Assembly (NCBI RefSeq): GCF_000420085.1 | Contig: NZ_ATUG01000002.1 | Coordinates: forward strand, 1,488,001-1,552,000 | DNA length: 64,000 nt | Reading direction: 5' to 3' | DNA from: Desulfospira joergensenii DSM 10085 | Lineage (GTDB): Bacteria > Desulfobacterota > Desulfobacteria > Desulfobacterales > Desulfobacteraceae | Part shown: piece by piece, positions 34,688-43,975 of the stretch | How positions within the stretch are numbered: the stretch's first letter is position 1 | How the letters are laid out: every line of letters starts with the position of its first letter | Position numbers and translations under genes: made by a program | Notes under the pieces: generated by a model | Databases searched by the model: none | Told to the model about the DNA's origin: nothing | The model's input: the letters and a program-made list of their open reading frames with translations, nothing else

Positions 34688-36007
34688 TTAGCCGTTTACA
34701 AGGCTGGGCAGCCAGTTGACCAGGATGGGGAACATCATGATCAGGAGAATGGCTATGGCCTGGCAGAAAATAAACTGGATCATACCCCTGTATATATCTG
34801 ACAATTTCCAGTGGGGTATACATCCTTTGATAAAATAACAGGACAGCGCCACCGGCGGTGACAGCCAGGATGTCTGGAGGGTCATGGCATAGACAATGGC
34901 AAACCAGAGGGGGTCGATCCCAAGGGCTTTAATGGTCGGCATGAGGATGGGCAGCACAATGAGAACAATGGGTACCCATTCCATGGCCCATCCCAGGAGA
35001 AACACCATGACCATGATCATTCCCACCATAATCATGGGGGGCAGGTTCATGCTGACCAGGACGCTGGAGAGCCAGGCAGCCCCTCCCAGGCGGGAAAATA
35101 CCGAGCCGTAAAAATTGGAGGCGGCAATCATGATCAGAATCATGGCCGACAGTTTCACCGTGGAATAAAGGGCCTCTTTGAATGGGTCGAATTCAAACTT
35201 CCCATAGGCGATGACCAGTATCAGGGCACCCAGGGCGCCGCAGGCGGATGCTTCGGTCGGGGTTGCCAGTCCGGCAAGGATACTGCCCAGTGTGGCACCG
35301 ATGAGAACCACCAGGGGCACTACCCCTTTGAGGATTTCCAAGAGAAGGACAGATATGGATTCCGCCCTTAATTCTTTGGGAAGCGGGGGACCCAGTTCGG
35401 GTTTGAAAAAACAGCGGAGAAGGGAATACCCGCAGTAAAGACCGGACATCAAAAGACCCGGAATCACGGCGCCGGCAAACAGGTCGGTTACCGGTACGCC
35501 CATTAAGGGGCCCATGACCACGAGCATGATGCTCGGCGGTATTAATATCCCCAGGGTCCCGCCGGCGGCTATGGCCCCGGCCCCCATCCGGATATCATAG
35601 TTACTTTTCCTCAGGGCCGGTTCAGCCATGACACAGAGCAGGGTGATGGATGAGCCGACAATGCCGGTGGCTGCGGCAAAAATGGTTGCGGTCAGGATAA
35701 CGGCTACATATAGAGAGCCTGGAATCGGGGCCATTAATTTCTGGATGGATAAAAACAATCCCTCCATCAGCCCTGCACTTTCCAATAGATACCCCATCAA
35801 AAGGAAAAAGGGAATCGCACCGAGAATGGGGTCACTCATGACCTGATAAAATTGAAGGTTGAGCAGATAAAAGACCAGTTTCCCAATACCCAGATAACCG
35901 AACAGGATGCCGATGAACATCATGGTAAAGGAAATGGGAAAACCGGAACAGAATGCGAGCAGAAGCCCGAAAAGCGACAGAATCGCCAGAAGTTGAGTAA
36001 ATTCCAT
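34688..36007 (-). CDS. dctM: TRAP transporter large membrane subunit (DctM-like)
   Basis: 439 residues with about twelve to thirteen hydrophobic segments. Family segments include GFPISFTMMFIGI near the N-terminus, GTLGILIPPSIMLVVMG in the middle and the MTLQTSWLSPPVALSCYFIKG near the end. DctM is the ion-coupled channel of tripartite carriers, which import organic acids and sulfonates using a periplasmic binding protein. It is the last gene of dctPQM. From context the substrate is probably isethionate. Confidence 0.9.
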   Translation of the reverse strand: MEFTQLLAILSLFGLLLAFCSGFPISFTMMFIGILFGYLGIGKLVFYLLNLQFYQVMSDPILGAIPFFLLMGYLLESAGLMEGLFLSIQKLMAPIPGSLYVAVILTATIFAAATGIVGSSITLLCVMAEPALRKSNYDIRMGAGAIAAGGTLGILIPPSIMLVVMGPLMGVPVTDLFAGAVIPGLLMSGLYCGYSLLRCFFKPELGPPLPKELRAESISVLLLEILKGVVPLVVLIGATLGSILAGLATPTEASACGALGALILVIAYGKFEFDPFKEALYSTVKLSAMILIMIAASNFYGSVFSRLGGAAWLSSVLVSMNLPPMIMVGMIMVMVFLLGWAMEWVPIVLIVLPILMPTIKALGIDPLWFAIVYAMTLQTSWLSPPVALSCYFIKGCIPHWKLSDIYRGMIQFIFCQAIAILLIMMFPILVNWLPSLVNG

Positions 36008-36020
36008 GAGTATTGTCTCC

Positions 36021-36650
36021 CTAATCTATAAGTGAAGAGCCGTCACAGGCGTTGGCCGGCTCATCAGCGGAATGATGTCCTCCGCCGTCGTCCCAATAAA
36101 ATTGTCCGTGACGCCAGGCATAGTAACTTTTGGTAGACTCGGAAATCCCCTGGAGAATCATCAGAAAAACACTCAGGGGGATCGCCAGTTTCATGGGCCA
36201 GATAATGGGCATCCAGGGGCTGGATATGATCACCTCGTTTTGCAGAAATGATTTAAAAAAATATTTCCAGCCCACCTGGAGAAAAATAAAATGGGTGGGG
36301 AAATACAAAAACAGGTAGGTAAAGAAATCAACTCTTCCCCTGGCTTTGACCGACCATCTACTGTAGAGGAAATCCGTTCTGATATGCATCCCGGTTTTCA
36401 GACAATAGGGAGAAGCAATCATGAAAAAGATACCGTAGAGAATCAAGGCAACGTCCCCGGCCCAGATGGTGGGGGCATTAAAAAAATATCTTGCAACAAC
36501 CTCATGTACAAGAGCGTACATCATCGGCAGCACAAGAATTGCAACGGCTTTACCAAAAAACGAACTGATGGAATCCAGGACCTTGACCATTTTGTCTGCA
36601 AACGGTGCCGGCCCGGTTCCCGGAGATGCACTCTCAGAATTATTAGACAT
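36021..36650 (-). CDS. dctQ: TRAP transporter small membrane subunit (DctQ-like)
   Basis: 209 residues with four hydrophobic segments and the family pattern RYFFNAPTIWAGDVALILYG in the second. It helps DctM and the binding protein dock. Thirteen bases separate it from dctM. The C-terminal tail is acidic and His-rich, longer than usual. Confidence 0.9.
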   Translation of the reverse strand: MSNNSESASPGTGPAPFADKMVKVLDSISSFFGKAVAILVLPMMYALVHEVVARYFFNAPTIWAGDVALILYGIFFMIASPYCLKTGMHIRTDFLYSRWSVKARGRVDFFTYLFLYFPTHFIFLQVGWKYFFKSFLQNEVIISSPWMPIIWPMKLAIPLSVFLMILQGISESTKSYYAWRHGQFYWDDGGGHHSADEPANACDGSSLID

Positions 36651-36726
36651 TACACAACCTCATTTAAAAGCAAAGAAAAGGCTGCAGAAACGAGTTCTGC
36701 AGCCGGTTTACATATCCTATCCGGTT

Positions 36727-37839
36727 TTATTTATAGTCATGCATGGTTCCGGAATCCATTGCGGTTTTGCCCATCTTATAGTAAAGGCCGTTCACTTTTA
36801 CCTGGTAGGGAACTGTCAGCTCTGCCCAGGCATTGAGAGAATCCAATACTTCTTTGAAGAAAGGTTTTTTTGCGGAGTATTTTTTCATGATTTCAGGAAC
36901 AACTTCCATGTAGGCTTTGAAGTATTCTTCCGGCGTATCATAGAGGGTAACCCCTTCATTGATCACAAGGTCTTTCAAGGCCTGGCTGTTGATGCTGACA
37001 TTCATGGAAATCTGATCTGCAACCATGGCTTTCATGGATACTTCAATGACTTCCTGGAGGTTGGGCGGCAGTTTGTCATACCAGTCTTTGTTGATGTAAA
37101 CGTCGCCGATGGACAGGGCCTGGTGAAGCCCCTGGAGGTAATAGGCCTTCCACACATCGGACAGGCCGAGAAGCTTGTCGTCTCCCGGGCTGATCCATTC
37201 TGCCGCATCAATAACCCCTCTCTGGGCGGAAGGAACGATTTCGGAACCGGGCATGGATACAACCGGCATACCGATGGCCTTAAAACTTTCAGAGGGGATT
37301 CCCGGAGGGGACCTGAATTTCATTTTTTTCAGTTCATCCAGAGAATCGAATTTTTTGGGAAACCATCCAAAGGGCTCGGGACCCATGGGCATGGACAGCC
37401 AGGCCTTGATATTATAGTGAAGCTCTTCCTGATAGAATTGGTTCAGCAGTTTCTGGCCGTCTCCTTCCCAGGCCCAGGCCAGAAGACCTGTCTGGTCAAG
37501 ACCGACACCAAGACCGGCTGTGGGGGCTGCAAACAAAAGGCCGGCAGGATGTTTGCCGGACCAGTAATGGGTCCAGGCCTGTCCGCCGGTAACAATACCG
37601 TCACTGACGGCATCCAGAATTTCAAAAGCCTTTACAATAGCACCGGAGGCATAAACCTCGACTTTGATCTCGCCATTGGACAGTTTTTCAATCCTCTTGC
37701 CCAATCTTTCCATGGTCTCAAAATACATACTTGAGCTTGGAACTGCGGTCTGTATTTTCAATTCATACTTTGCCGCCCAAACCTGGGATGTGGCGATCAT
37801 TGTCAGTGCCACAAGAACCAACCCAATTTTTTTCAGCAT
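36727..37839 (-). CDS. dctP: TRAP transporter substrate-binding protein (DctP-like)
   Basis: 370 residues with a signal peptide (residues 1-22, ending in VWAAK). It has the DctP pattern: KLSNGEIKVEVYASGAIVKA in the first lobe, MKFRSPPGIPSESFKAIGM around residue 172 and QRGVIDAAEW around residue 207. It is longer than the common 330 residues and closer to the large binding proteins of the TRAP family. It captures the substrate in the periplasm. The operon lies between the activator and islA, with activator motifs upstream, so isethionate is the likely ligand. Confidence 0.9.
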   Translation of the reverse strand: MLKKIGLVLVALTMIATSQVWAAKYELKIQTAVPSSSMYFETMERLGKRIEKLSNGEIKVEVYASGAIVKAFEILDAVSDGIVTGGQAWTHYWSGKHPAGLLFAAPTAGLGVGLDQTGLLAWAWEGDGQKLLNQFYQEELHYNIKAWLSMPMGPEPFGWFPKKFDSLDELKKMKFRSPPGIPSESFKAIGMPVVSMPGSEIVPSAQRGVIDAAEWISPGDDKLLGLSDVWKAYYLQGLHQALSIGDVYINKDWYDKLPPNLQEVIEVSMKAMVADQISMNVSINSQALKDLVINEGVTLYDTPEEYFKAYMEVVPEIMKKYSAKKPFFKEVLDSLNAWAELTVPYQVKVNGLYYKMGKTAMDSGTMHDYK

Positions 37840-37915
37840 AACACTCTCTCCTCTTCATTAAATATTAAATTGATTAACCGGTTACGTCCTTAGCCGAATC
37901 ATTCCACATCACGTA

Positions 37916-37931
37916 TTCAAGAAAGATACCA
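37916..37931 (-). promoter_or_regulatory. Candidate sigma-54-like promoter of dctP
   Basis: On the minus strand: TGGTATC-TTTC-TTGAA. It resembles the islA promoter (TGGTATG-TGAT-TTGCA) in sequence and in distance to the start codon (77 versus 71 bases), but the usual GC of the -12 box reads GA. Activator motifs lie about 220-300 bases upstream. Confidence 0.4.
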
Positions 37932-38151
37932 TTGCATTTTTTTATTTATCAAAGATTAAAACCGTAACCATTATTTTTATCAATATGCTGGAATTACAAA
38001 AAATTTTTTAATTACCCCCCAGTGGAAAAATATTTATTCACGCCATTATTTTAACCGAAAACCGCAGCCGTGGGATTCTGGTGGCGGCAATTCTCACAAA
38101 CGCGCATCTTACCTTAAATGTTGCATTTGTGAAACATTTTAAATTATAGGA

Positions 38152-38170
38152 GGGTGCAAAAATGCATCAT
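38152..38170 (-). promoter_or_regulatory. Activator-site motif B1 (upstream of dctP)
   Basis: Minus strand reads ATGATGCA-TTTT-TGCACCC, identical to A1 outside the 4-base spacer. It lies between the activator gene's 3' end and dctP. Confidence 0.75.
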
Positions 38171-38196
38171 GGATAGAGGATTGCCTTCGCTGGCCA

Positions 38197-38215
38197 AGGT
38201 GCAGACGTGCATCAT
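38197..38215 (-). promoter_or_regulatory. Activator-site motif B2 (upstream of dctP)
   Basis: Minus strand reads ATGATGCA-CGTC-TGCACCT, one base off the consensus outside the spacer. It is 45 bases from B1. Confidence 0.75.
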
Positions 38216-38272
38216 TGATAAAGCGGACAGGTTTGAGCCGGATGAAGGGGCAGGAGATAAGTTTTCAAGACT

Positions 38273-39685
38273 TTATGATTTCTGGTCCCTGGTTTTTCTG
38301 AATATGGTGCTCCGGTTGATCTGGAGGACTTCGGCTGCCTTTCCTATGGAACCGTACACGGAAATGGCATCGTTGATAATATTTTTTTCAATATCCTGCA
38401 GCATGGATTTCAGAGATTTTTTTCCAAGTTCGCTGGAGTTCATGGCAGGATTCCCGCTGTCGTCACAGGCAAAACTTGCGGCAAATTCCTTTGGCAGGTC
38501 AACCGCCTTGATCAGGCTTTTATTGGCCATGATCACAATGCTGTGGATGGTGTTTTTCAGCTCCCGGACATTGCCGGGCCACTCATAGTTGATCAATTTC
38601 TGCTCGGCACAATTGGAGAAAAATACGTTTTTCCCGTATCGGGTATTTTTCTGTTTTAAAAAGACCTTGATCAATGGAAGAATATCATCTTTCCTTTCTT
38701 TCAGGCTTCTGATGTTTAATACGGCCACCTTCAGACGATAGTAAAGGTCACTTCTGAATGCCCCTTCATTTACCGCGTCCTGGAGGTCTCGATTGGTTGC
38801 GGCAATAATCCTGACATCAATGGGAATCGGCTGGGTGGAGCCCACCCGGATGATCTCCTGGTCCTGGATGGCTCTGAGCAGGCGAGTCTGCATCGGCAGG
38901 GGCAGTTCGCCGATTTCATCCAGAAACAGGGTTCCGCCGGAAGCCTGCTCAAAATACCCTTTTTTCCCTTTGATACTGGCTCCGGAAAAAGCCCCGGGCG
39001 CATACCCGAATAATTCCGATTCGATCAGGGTTTCGGCAATGGCCGAGCAATCCACCTTTAAATACTCTTTGTTTTTTCTCTGGCTGTGGCGGTGGATTCT
39101 CTGGGCCACCACATCTTTGCCCACACCGGTTTCCCCGAGGATGAGGACGGCCGCATCCGAGGGGGCAATGGTTTCGATCTTCTTTAAAAGACTTAAGGAG
39201 TGCTTTCCCACCGCGACCATGCCGTCGTCCTGAAAAGCAACTTCCGGATCAAAACTGGCCACCTGTTTCTGATAGGAAGAAATCAGGTCTTTTTGGGTGG
39301 CGATTTCTTTTTTTAAATGATTAAATGCCGTAATATCCCTGACAAAGGTAACCACCATTTCCACTTCATTGTTTTCACCAAAGACCGGGTTTCCATTGAT
39401 GACCACATTTCTGCCGTTGAGTTCCTGAACCGTCATGGCCACCTCACCTGTGGACACAACCGTGGGATTGATAATCTGTTTGAAGACCCCCTTTTTGACT
39501 AAGTCTTCCACATTTTCGTCAAGAACTTTTTCAGCGGGAAAACCGGACAAGTCTTCCCAGCGATGGTTGACAAATAAGGTCTTTCCATCCCTTGAGCTGA
39601 TGTAGACTGCATCCGGAATCAGATTTAAAATACTTTTACAATGCCGAGTGATAATGAGATGTTTGTCATCTGAAAAAGTGTCCAT
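38273..39685 (-). CDS. Sigma-54-dependent transcriptional activator with PAS sensor domain
   Basis: 470 residues from the ATG at 39685, preceded by AAAGGA. Residues about 15-125 form a PAS domain (LIPDAVYISSRDGKTLFVN). The AAA+ domain has Walker A GETGVGKD (184-191), GAFSGA (231-236; Ser instead of the usual Thr of GAFTGA) and Walker B GGTLFLDE near 250. A Fis-type helix-turn-helix ends the protein (GSIGKAAEVLQINRSTIFRK). It activates promoters used by sigma-54 RNA polymerase. Its position and the repeated 19-bp motif suggest it controls the isethionate locus in response to a small molecule, possibly isethionate or acetaldehyde. Confidence 0.9.
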   Translation of the reverse strand: MDTFSDDKHLIITRHCKSILNLIPDAVYISSRDGKTLFVNHRWEDLSGFPAEKVLDENVEDLVKKGVFKQIINPTVVSTGEVAMTVQELNGRNVVINGNPVFGENNEVEMVVTFVRDITAFNHLKKEIATQKDLISSYQKQVASFDPEVAFQDDGMVAVGKHSLSLLKKIETIAPSDAAVLILGETGVGKDVVAQRIHRHSQRKNKEYLKVDCSAIAETLIESELFGYAPGAFSGASIKGKKGYFEQASGGTLFLDEIGELPLPMQTRLLRAIQDQEIIRVGSTQPIPIDVRIIAATNRDLQDAVNEGAFRSDLYYRLKVAVLNIRSLKERKDDILPLIKVFLKQKNTRYGKNVFFSNCAEQKLINYEWPGNVRELKNTIHSIVIMANKSLIKAVDLPKEFAASFACDDSGNPAMNSSELGKKSLKSMLQDIEKNIINDAISVYGSIGKAAEVLQINRSTIFRKTRDQKS

Positions 39686-39982
39686 TTTTTTCCTTTCCGC
39701 CGGTTCTCCTGGGTCATCAACAATACAATAAATACGTATAAGCCTCAATTCAAGCCCATAGCAAAACCCGGATGCCGTTCAAAATACCGTTTGGCCAAAC
39801 CCGCCGGGCTTGAATCGTTTTTTGTCACCCGGCCGTACTGGCAAAAGTAGCAGTCCTGTGAAAATAAGTCTATATTTGCCGGCAGACATCGGGCAGACTA
39901 ATCGTCACTGGGTGTCGGCATGCAAGAATTTGACCGAAATTTAAAAGTCGTCGGGATTTGCAGAAAGGAAAAGAGAATAAAA

Positions 39983-40804
39983 CTAGGAGAACCCCAGGGC
40001 GGCAATCGCCAGAGGGGTAAGCAGGATGGGGTGTTTGGGGATCAGGATTTTTCTGCCCAGTTCTTTTTCAAAGAGGCGGCTAAGACCCGGCAGGCTGCAG
40101 GTTCCGCCGGAGAAGATAAATTGGTCAATCTCCTGGTTTTGAATGTGGCAGGATACGATATGGCAGATTCGTTGAAAAGTAGGCGTGGCCAGAGCCAGGA
40201 TTCCGTATTCCTCACTTTTCCGTTTTCGTTTTTCCGCCTCTTCAACGGAAATGCCGAAATGGCCGGCAATCACAAGGGAGATATGGGTGCCGCCGGTGGC
40301 CTCATCATCGGAGAAAACAACATTTCCCTTCTGAACCACGGCCGTGCCGGTGGTACCGCCCCCCACATCCACCACTGCGGTTTTATCCAGGTGGAGGAGC
40401 CGGGCCACACAACTGGGCTCGTCCGATGCATGGAGGACTTCAATGAGCTGATTTTCAAGGATATTGGTGGATAACCTGGGATCAGTTCCCGGAGGAAAGG
40501 AAGTGGACGCACCGGTAATGGAGATATTCAGCTTTTTTTCGGCCTTTTCCTTGAGCCGGAAGACAATATCATTTGCTCCCAGAAAATCGACTACCACACC
40601 GTCCCGGACCACCTCAGCCCATTCCAGGAAGACGGCAACAGGTTCTCCTGAGCCGTCAAGGACCATGAGCACCACATCCGAGGTGCCCAGGTCAATGCCC
40701 ACATGGAAAGGGCCCTCAAAGGCCATGGGGGTTTCATCGTTTAATATCCCCATGGCCTTTTCAAGGCGGGCTTCTACTATATTCCAGGAAACCGGCAGGA
40801 TCAT
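39983..40804 (-). CDS. eutJ: EutJ-like actin/Hsp70-fold chaperone-type protein
   Basis: 273 residues from the ATG at 40804, which overlaps the aldehyde dehydrogenase stop codon (ATGA). It has the nucleotide-binding signatures of the Hsp70/actin fold: HVGIDLGTSDVVLMVLDGSG, AVVDVGGGTTGTAVV and FSGGTCSLPGL. EutJ proteins occur in microcompartment operons and are thought to help enzymes fold or assemble. Last gene of the shell operon. Confidence 0.88.
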   Translation of the reverse strand: MILPVSWNIVEARLEKAMGILNDETPMAFEGPFHVGIDLGTSDVVLMVLDGSGEPVAVFLEWAEVVRDGVVVDFLGANDIVFRLKEKAEKKLNISITGASTSFPPGTDPRLSTNILENQLIEVLHASDEPSCVARLLHLDKTAVVDVGGGTTGTAVVQKGNVVFSDDEATGGTHISLVIAGHFGISVEEAEKRKRKSEEYGILALATPTFQRICHIVSCHIQNQEIDQFIFSGGTCSLPGLSRLFEKELGRKILIPKHPILLTPLAIAALGFS

Positions 40805-42246
40805 GCGATTCTGAAACTTCCGACCAAAGTACATCGCCTGAGACGGACAAAGGTTCTGGCGTTGGATACGCCTTCACCCGTGGGCGTGGAAATGGTCATG
40901 GAGGTCCAGCCTTCTCCACCGGCGCCCAGGCCGGCAATATGGGGGCCGTTCTTGACAAAGAGACTGGTATTGACTGCTTTTGCCATGGTATCCATATTAT
41001 CGATGTTTTTGGAATGCAGGCCTGCCGAATGACGGCAGTCGTTTTCCAGAAGCAGAGCCCACTCAAGGGCCTGATTAAAATCCCGGGCTCTTAAGATGGG
41101 GATCAGGGGCATCATCTGCTCCATTTTGGCAAACGTATATCCAGTGTCGGTGCCGGCGTCAACAATGAGAAGACGGCAGGTTTCCGGCACTGAAATTCCG
41201 GCGGCAGAGGCCAGTACGGCAGCATCCCTTCCCACCCACTTGGGATTGGGCCGGGGGTTGGAGCCTGGATAATCCAGAAGGACCTTCCGGGCAATGGCAT
41301 CGGCCTGGTCCAGGGAGATTTCAACGGCGCCGCAGTTTTTCAGTTCATCTTTCAGCTTGTCGGCAACGGTGTCCAGGGCAATGATCTCTTTTTCATCACA
41401 GCAGACAATGTTGTTGTCAAAGGAAGCCCCGTCATAGATACTTTGGGCGGCCCGGGCAAGATCGGCCGTGTCGTCCACCACCACAGGCGGGTTGCCGGCA
41501 CCGGCTGCAATCAGCCGCTTGTCGGTGATCTTTTTGGCGGCATCCACCACGGCTTCCCCTCCGGTGACCACCAGAAGGTTGATACCCGGATAGGTAAACA
41601 GCTTCTGGGCGGTTTCTATGGAAGGCTCTTTCACACAGGTGATGATGTTGTTTATCCCCAGTTCTTCGTAAACGGCCTTGTTCACCACTTTAACGGTTTC
41701 AAGGGTGGTTCTCTTGGCACCGGGATGGACGGCATAGACCACGGTATTTCCGCCTGAAACCATGCTGATGGTGTTGTTGAAAATGGTGGCTGCCGGGTTG
41801 GTGGAAGGGGTGACCGAGGCGATGACCCCCCAGGGAGCGTTTTCAAACAGGGTGAGTCCTGCATCACCCGTGGCTGCGGCAGGACTTAAAATCTCAGGTC
41901 CCGGGGTCCGGTTGGCCACCAGAAGGTTCTTTTTGACCTTGTCTTCCACCCGGCCCATACCGGTTTCATCAACGGCCATTTCAGCCAGCCGCCGGGCATT
42001 GGCCCGGGCTGCCCTGCGGACCATCCTGACCACCTGCTCACGGACGGCAATGGTCGGAATCCTTTTCTGGGCGGCGGAAGCGGCGGCCACCGCCTGATCC
42101 AGACCGGGAAAAACACCCCAGTCTCCGTCGCTGTCCAGCAGGGTCTCCTGAGGGGATGACCCGTTTGGGGAAGAAGTGGGAAGGGTCATTTTCTTCAGCA
42201 CTTCGGTTACAATTGCTTCTATATCTTTTTCTAAAACGTCAGCCAT
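40801..42246 (-). CDS. CoA-acylating aldehyde dehydrogenase (EutE/PduP type)
   Basis: 481 residues. It oxidises acetaldehyde to acetyl-CoA with NAD+. The catalytic cysteine is Cys282 in FDNNIVCCDEKE, and the Rossmann segments WGVIASVTPSTNP and VVTGGEAVVDAAKK are present. Residues 1-21 (VLEKDIEAIVTEVLKKM) form an amphipathic helix followed by a Ser/Pro linker, a typical encapsulation peptide that directs cargo into the shell. In this locus it consumes the acetaldehyde made by IslA. No alcohol dehydrogenase lies in the operon to re-oxidise NADH. Confidence 0.93.
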   Translation of the reverse strand: MADVLEKDIEAIVTEVLKKMTLPTSSPNGSSPQETLLDSDGDWGVFPGLDQAVAAASAAQKRIPTIAVREQVVRMVRRAARANARRLAEMAVDETGMGRVEDKVKKNLLVANRTPGPEILSPAAATGDAGLTLFENAPWGVIASVTPSTNPAATIFNNTISMVSGGNTVVYAVHPGAKRTTLETVKVVNKAVYEELGINNIITCVKEPSIETAQKLFTYPGINLLVVTGGEAVVDAAKKITDKRLIAAGAGNPPVVVDDTADLARAAQSIYDGASFDNNIVCCDEKEIIALDTVADKLKDELKNCGAVEISLDQADAIARKVLLDYPGSNPRPNPKWVGRDAAVLASAAGISVPETCRLLIVDAGTDTGYTFAKMEQMMPLIPILRARDFNQALEWALLLENDCRHSAGLHSKNIDNMDTMAKAVNTSLFVKNGPHIAGLGAGGEGWTSMTISTPTGEGVSNARTFVRLRRCTLVGSFRIA

Positions 42247-42274
42247 ACGGCCTCCAATTTAAGGCTAGTGATTC

Positions 42275-42559
42275 TTATTTCGTGTACAATGATTCCCTGC
42301 CCGAGGTAATCTGGTCAACAATTCCGACAATACTCAAGTCAACTGGAACCTCGGTATCATGGGCCATCCGGGCGGAACTTCCCCGGATGAGCAGGACCCA
42401 TTCTCCAAGGCCTGCTCCGATACTGTCCACAGCCACCTGGTGGGGGGCCAGGACATTTCCGTCCACATCAATAATGTCCACCAGCAAAAAGGTCATCTGG
42501 GGCAGCTTGCTATGGCGTGCCGTGGAGACGACCTGTCCCACTATCTTACCGATTTCCAT
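42275..42559 (-). CDS. eutN: EutN/CcmL-type microcompartment vertex protein
   Basis: 94 residues from the ATG at 42559, preceded by AAAGGAG. It has the family pattern: IGKIVGQVVSTARHSKL, LVDIIDVDG, VAVDSIGAGLGEWVLL and VDLSIVGIVDQI. These proteins form pentamers that cap the shell vertices. The only vertex protein in the operon. Confidence 0.92.
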   Translation of the reverse strand: MEIGKIVGQVVSTARHSKLPQMTFLLVDIIDVDGNVLAPHQVAVDSIGAGLGEWVLLIRGSSARMAHDTEVPVDLSIVGIVDQITSGRESLYTK

Positions 42560-42676
42560 ATCCAATCTCCTTTGCCGGTCCTGCCCGGGCCGCAATCCGT
42601 TTCCGGATCAGGGAATCGATGGGCAGGCCATATTTATCTTAATTTTCCCGTTTCAGGGTGCGGGAAATTTTCCAAA

Positions 42677-42952
42677 TTACTTCAACCCGATGGGGAACAA
42701 GGTCTCCAGATCATCGTGGGGACGGGGAATTACGTGAACGGCAATCACTTCGCCTACCTTGGCCGCAGCCGCTGCACCGGCATCTGTTGCCGCTTTGCAG
42801 GCGGCAACATCACCGCGGACCATAACGCAGAGGATACCTGCGCCGATTTTCTCGTATCCCACCAGCTGAATCCTGGCGGATTTGGCCATTACATCACTTG
42901 CTTCGATCAGGGCTGTCATACCTTTGGTTTCAATCATTCCTAATGCGTCCAT
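42677..42952 (-). CDS. BMC-H shell hexamer protein
   Basis: 91 residues, single BMC domain. Features: [24 protein letters not shown], the pore-loop region [15 protein letters not shown] and the [10 protein letters not shown] end. It forms hexagonal facets of the shell and is the canonical PduA/EutM-type subunit. Confidence 0.93.
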   Translation of the reverse strand: MDALGMIETKGMTALIEASDVMAKSARIQLVGYEKIGAGILCVMVRGDVAACKAATDAGAAAAAKVGEVIAVHVIPRPHDDLETLFPIGLK

Positions 42953-43004
42953 GTTCTACTCCTTTTACCTTAATATGGTTTTAAAATTTGCCTTAAAGGC
43001 GGTT

Positions 43005-43340
43005 TTACTTTTTACTTGTTTTGGTTTTCTTTATTGGTTTGGGCGGTCTGATCATATTTCCGACATGATCTTTGATCAGGACATCAACATCACTGCTGGG
43101 CCTGGGAATCTGGTTTGAATTAAAGCAGGTGCCTGTAACGGATATAGCGGCCTTTGCCGAATCCACGGCTGCTGTGCAGGAGGCCAGATCCCCCTTGCAG
43201 ATCACGGTGATCAGACCGGCATCCGCATTGGCAACGGTTTCAACCTTGACATTGGCCGATTTGACCATGACGTCGGCTGCCTGGATGGCCGTAGCGATCC
43301 CGACGGTTTCAATAAATCCCATAGACTCATTCTGACTCAT
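43005..43340 (-). CDS. BMC-H shell protein with basic C-terminal tail
   Basis: 111 residues. A single BMC domain (MGFIETVGIATAIQAADVMVKSA; CKGDLASCTAAVDSAK) is followed by a ~20-residue tail rich in Lys, Pro and Thr. The tail may face inward and bind cargo or nucleic acid, which is speculative. It lies between the BMC-H and BMC-T genes. Confidence 0.92.
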   Translation of the reverse strand: MSQNESMGFIETVGIATAIQAADVMVKSANVKVETVANADAGLITVICKGDLASCTAAVDSAKAAISVTGTCFNSNQIPRPSSDVDVLIKDHVGNMIRPPKPIKKTKTSKK

Positions 43341-43415
43341 AATGTCCTACCTTTGTTTTCGGGAAAGACTCCCCTGTTAAAAGTTCTGAAGTTCAAGTGG
43401 TTTCACCCTTCAAAA

Positions 43416-43973
43416 TCAGAGCACAAACTGCCTTACCTGGGAGTCCATCGCCGGAATGACGACGTTCCGAACCAGGAGGCCGCTCTCCTTTGCGCTTGCC
43501 GATCCGGCATCAACGGCCGCCTGCACGGCGGCCACGTCCCCGGACAACAGGCAAAAGGCTTTGCCTCCAAGTCCCATGGCAATCCTTACTTCGGAAATGA
43601 ACACATCCGCGGCCTTGCTTGCATAATCCGCCGCCAGCACGGCCGAAGGGACGGAAAAGGTCTCTATCACGCCCACGGCCGGGCCGTGTATCCCCGAGCT
43701 GGTTCCGCTGATGGCCTTCACCACCTCGGGATTGATGTTGGGGATCACAAAATGATCCACCACGGTCTCCCCGCAACAGGCTTTCCCTGCATCAATGGAA
43801 GAATTTACCGAGGCGATTTCCCCATGGACGGCGGCAAGAAATTTGCCCGGGCAGATGGTCTTTAAAAACATGGGTTCCACCCGCGCCGCCTTGGCCATGT
43901 AGTCTGCCGCCTCAATTCCGGCTGCGATACTGTTAAACTCAATCATGCCCAGTGCCTGAAGTTCGGCTTGCAT
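43416..43973 (-). CDS. pduT: BMC-T trimeric shell protein with probable Fe-S cysteine (PduT-like)
   Basis: 185 residues, two BMC domains in tandem (starts ALGMIEFNSIAAGIEAAD and GVIETFSVPSAVLAADYA). Cys41 in TICPGKF matches the cysteine that in PduT binds a [4Fe-4S] cluster at the trimer pore. It is encoded two bases from the PduS-like gene. Together they could pass electrons from inside the shell to the outside. Confidence 0.9.
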   Translation of the reverse strand: MQAELQALGMIEFNSIAAGIEAADYMAKAARVEPMFLKTICPGKFLAAVHGEIASVNSSIDAGKACCGETVVDHFVIPNINPEVVKAISGTSSGIHGPAVGVIETFSVPSAVLAADYASKAADVFISEVRIAMGLGGKAFCLLSGDVAAVQAAVDAGSASAKESGLLVRNVVIPAMDSQVRQFVL

Positions 43974-43975
43974 AT

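Noticed and set aside
37893..37905. Sigma-54 promoter for dctP at TGGAATGATTCGGC
   Set aside because: Spacing between the GG and GC elements is nine and the -12 box is poor; the site at 37916-37931 is better though imperfect.
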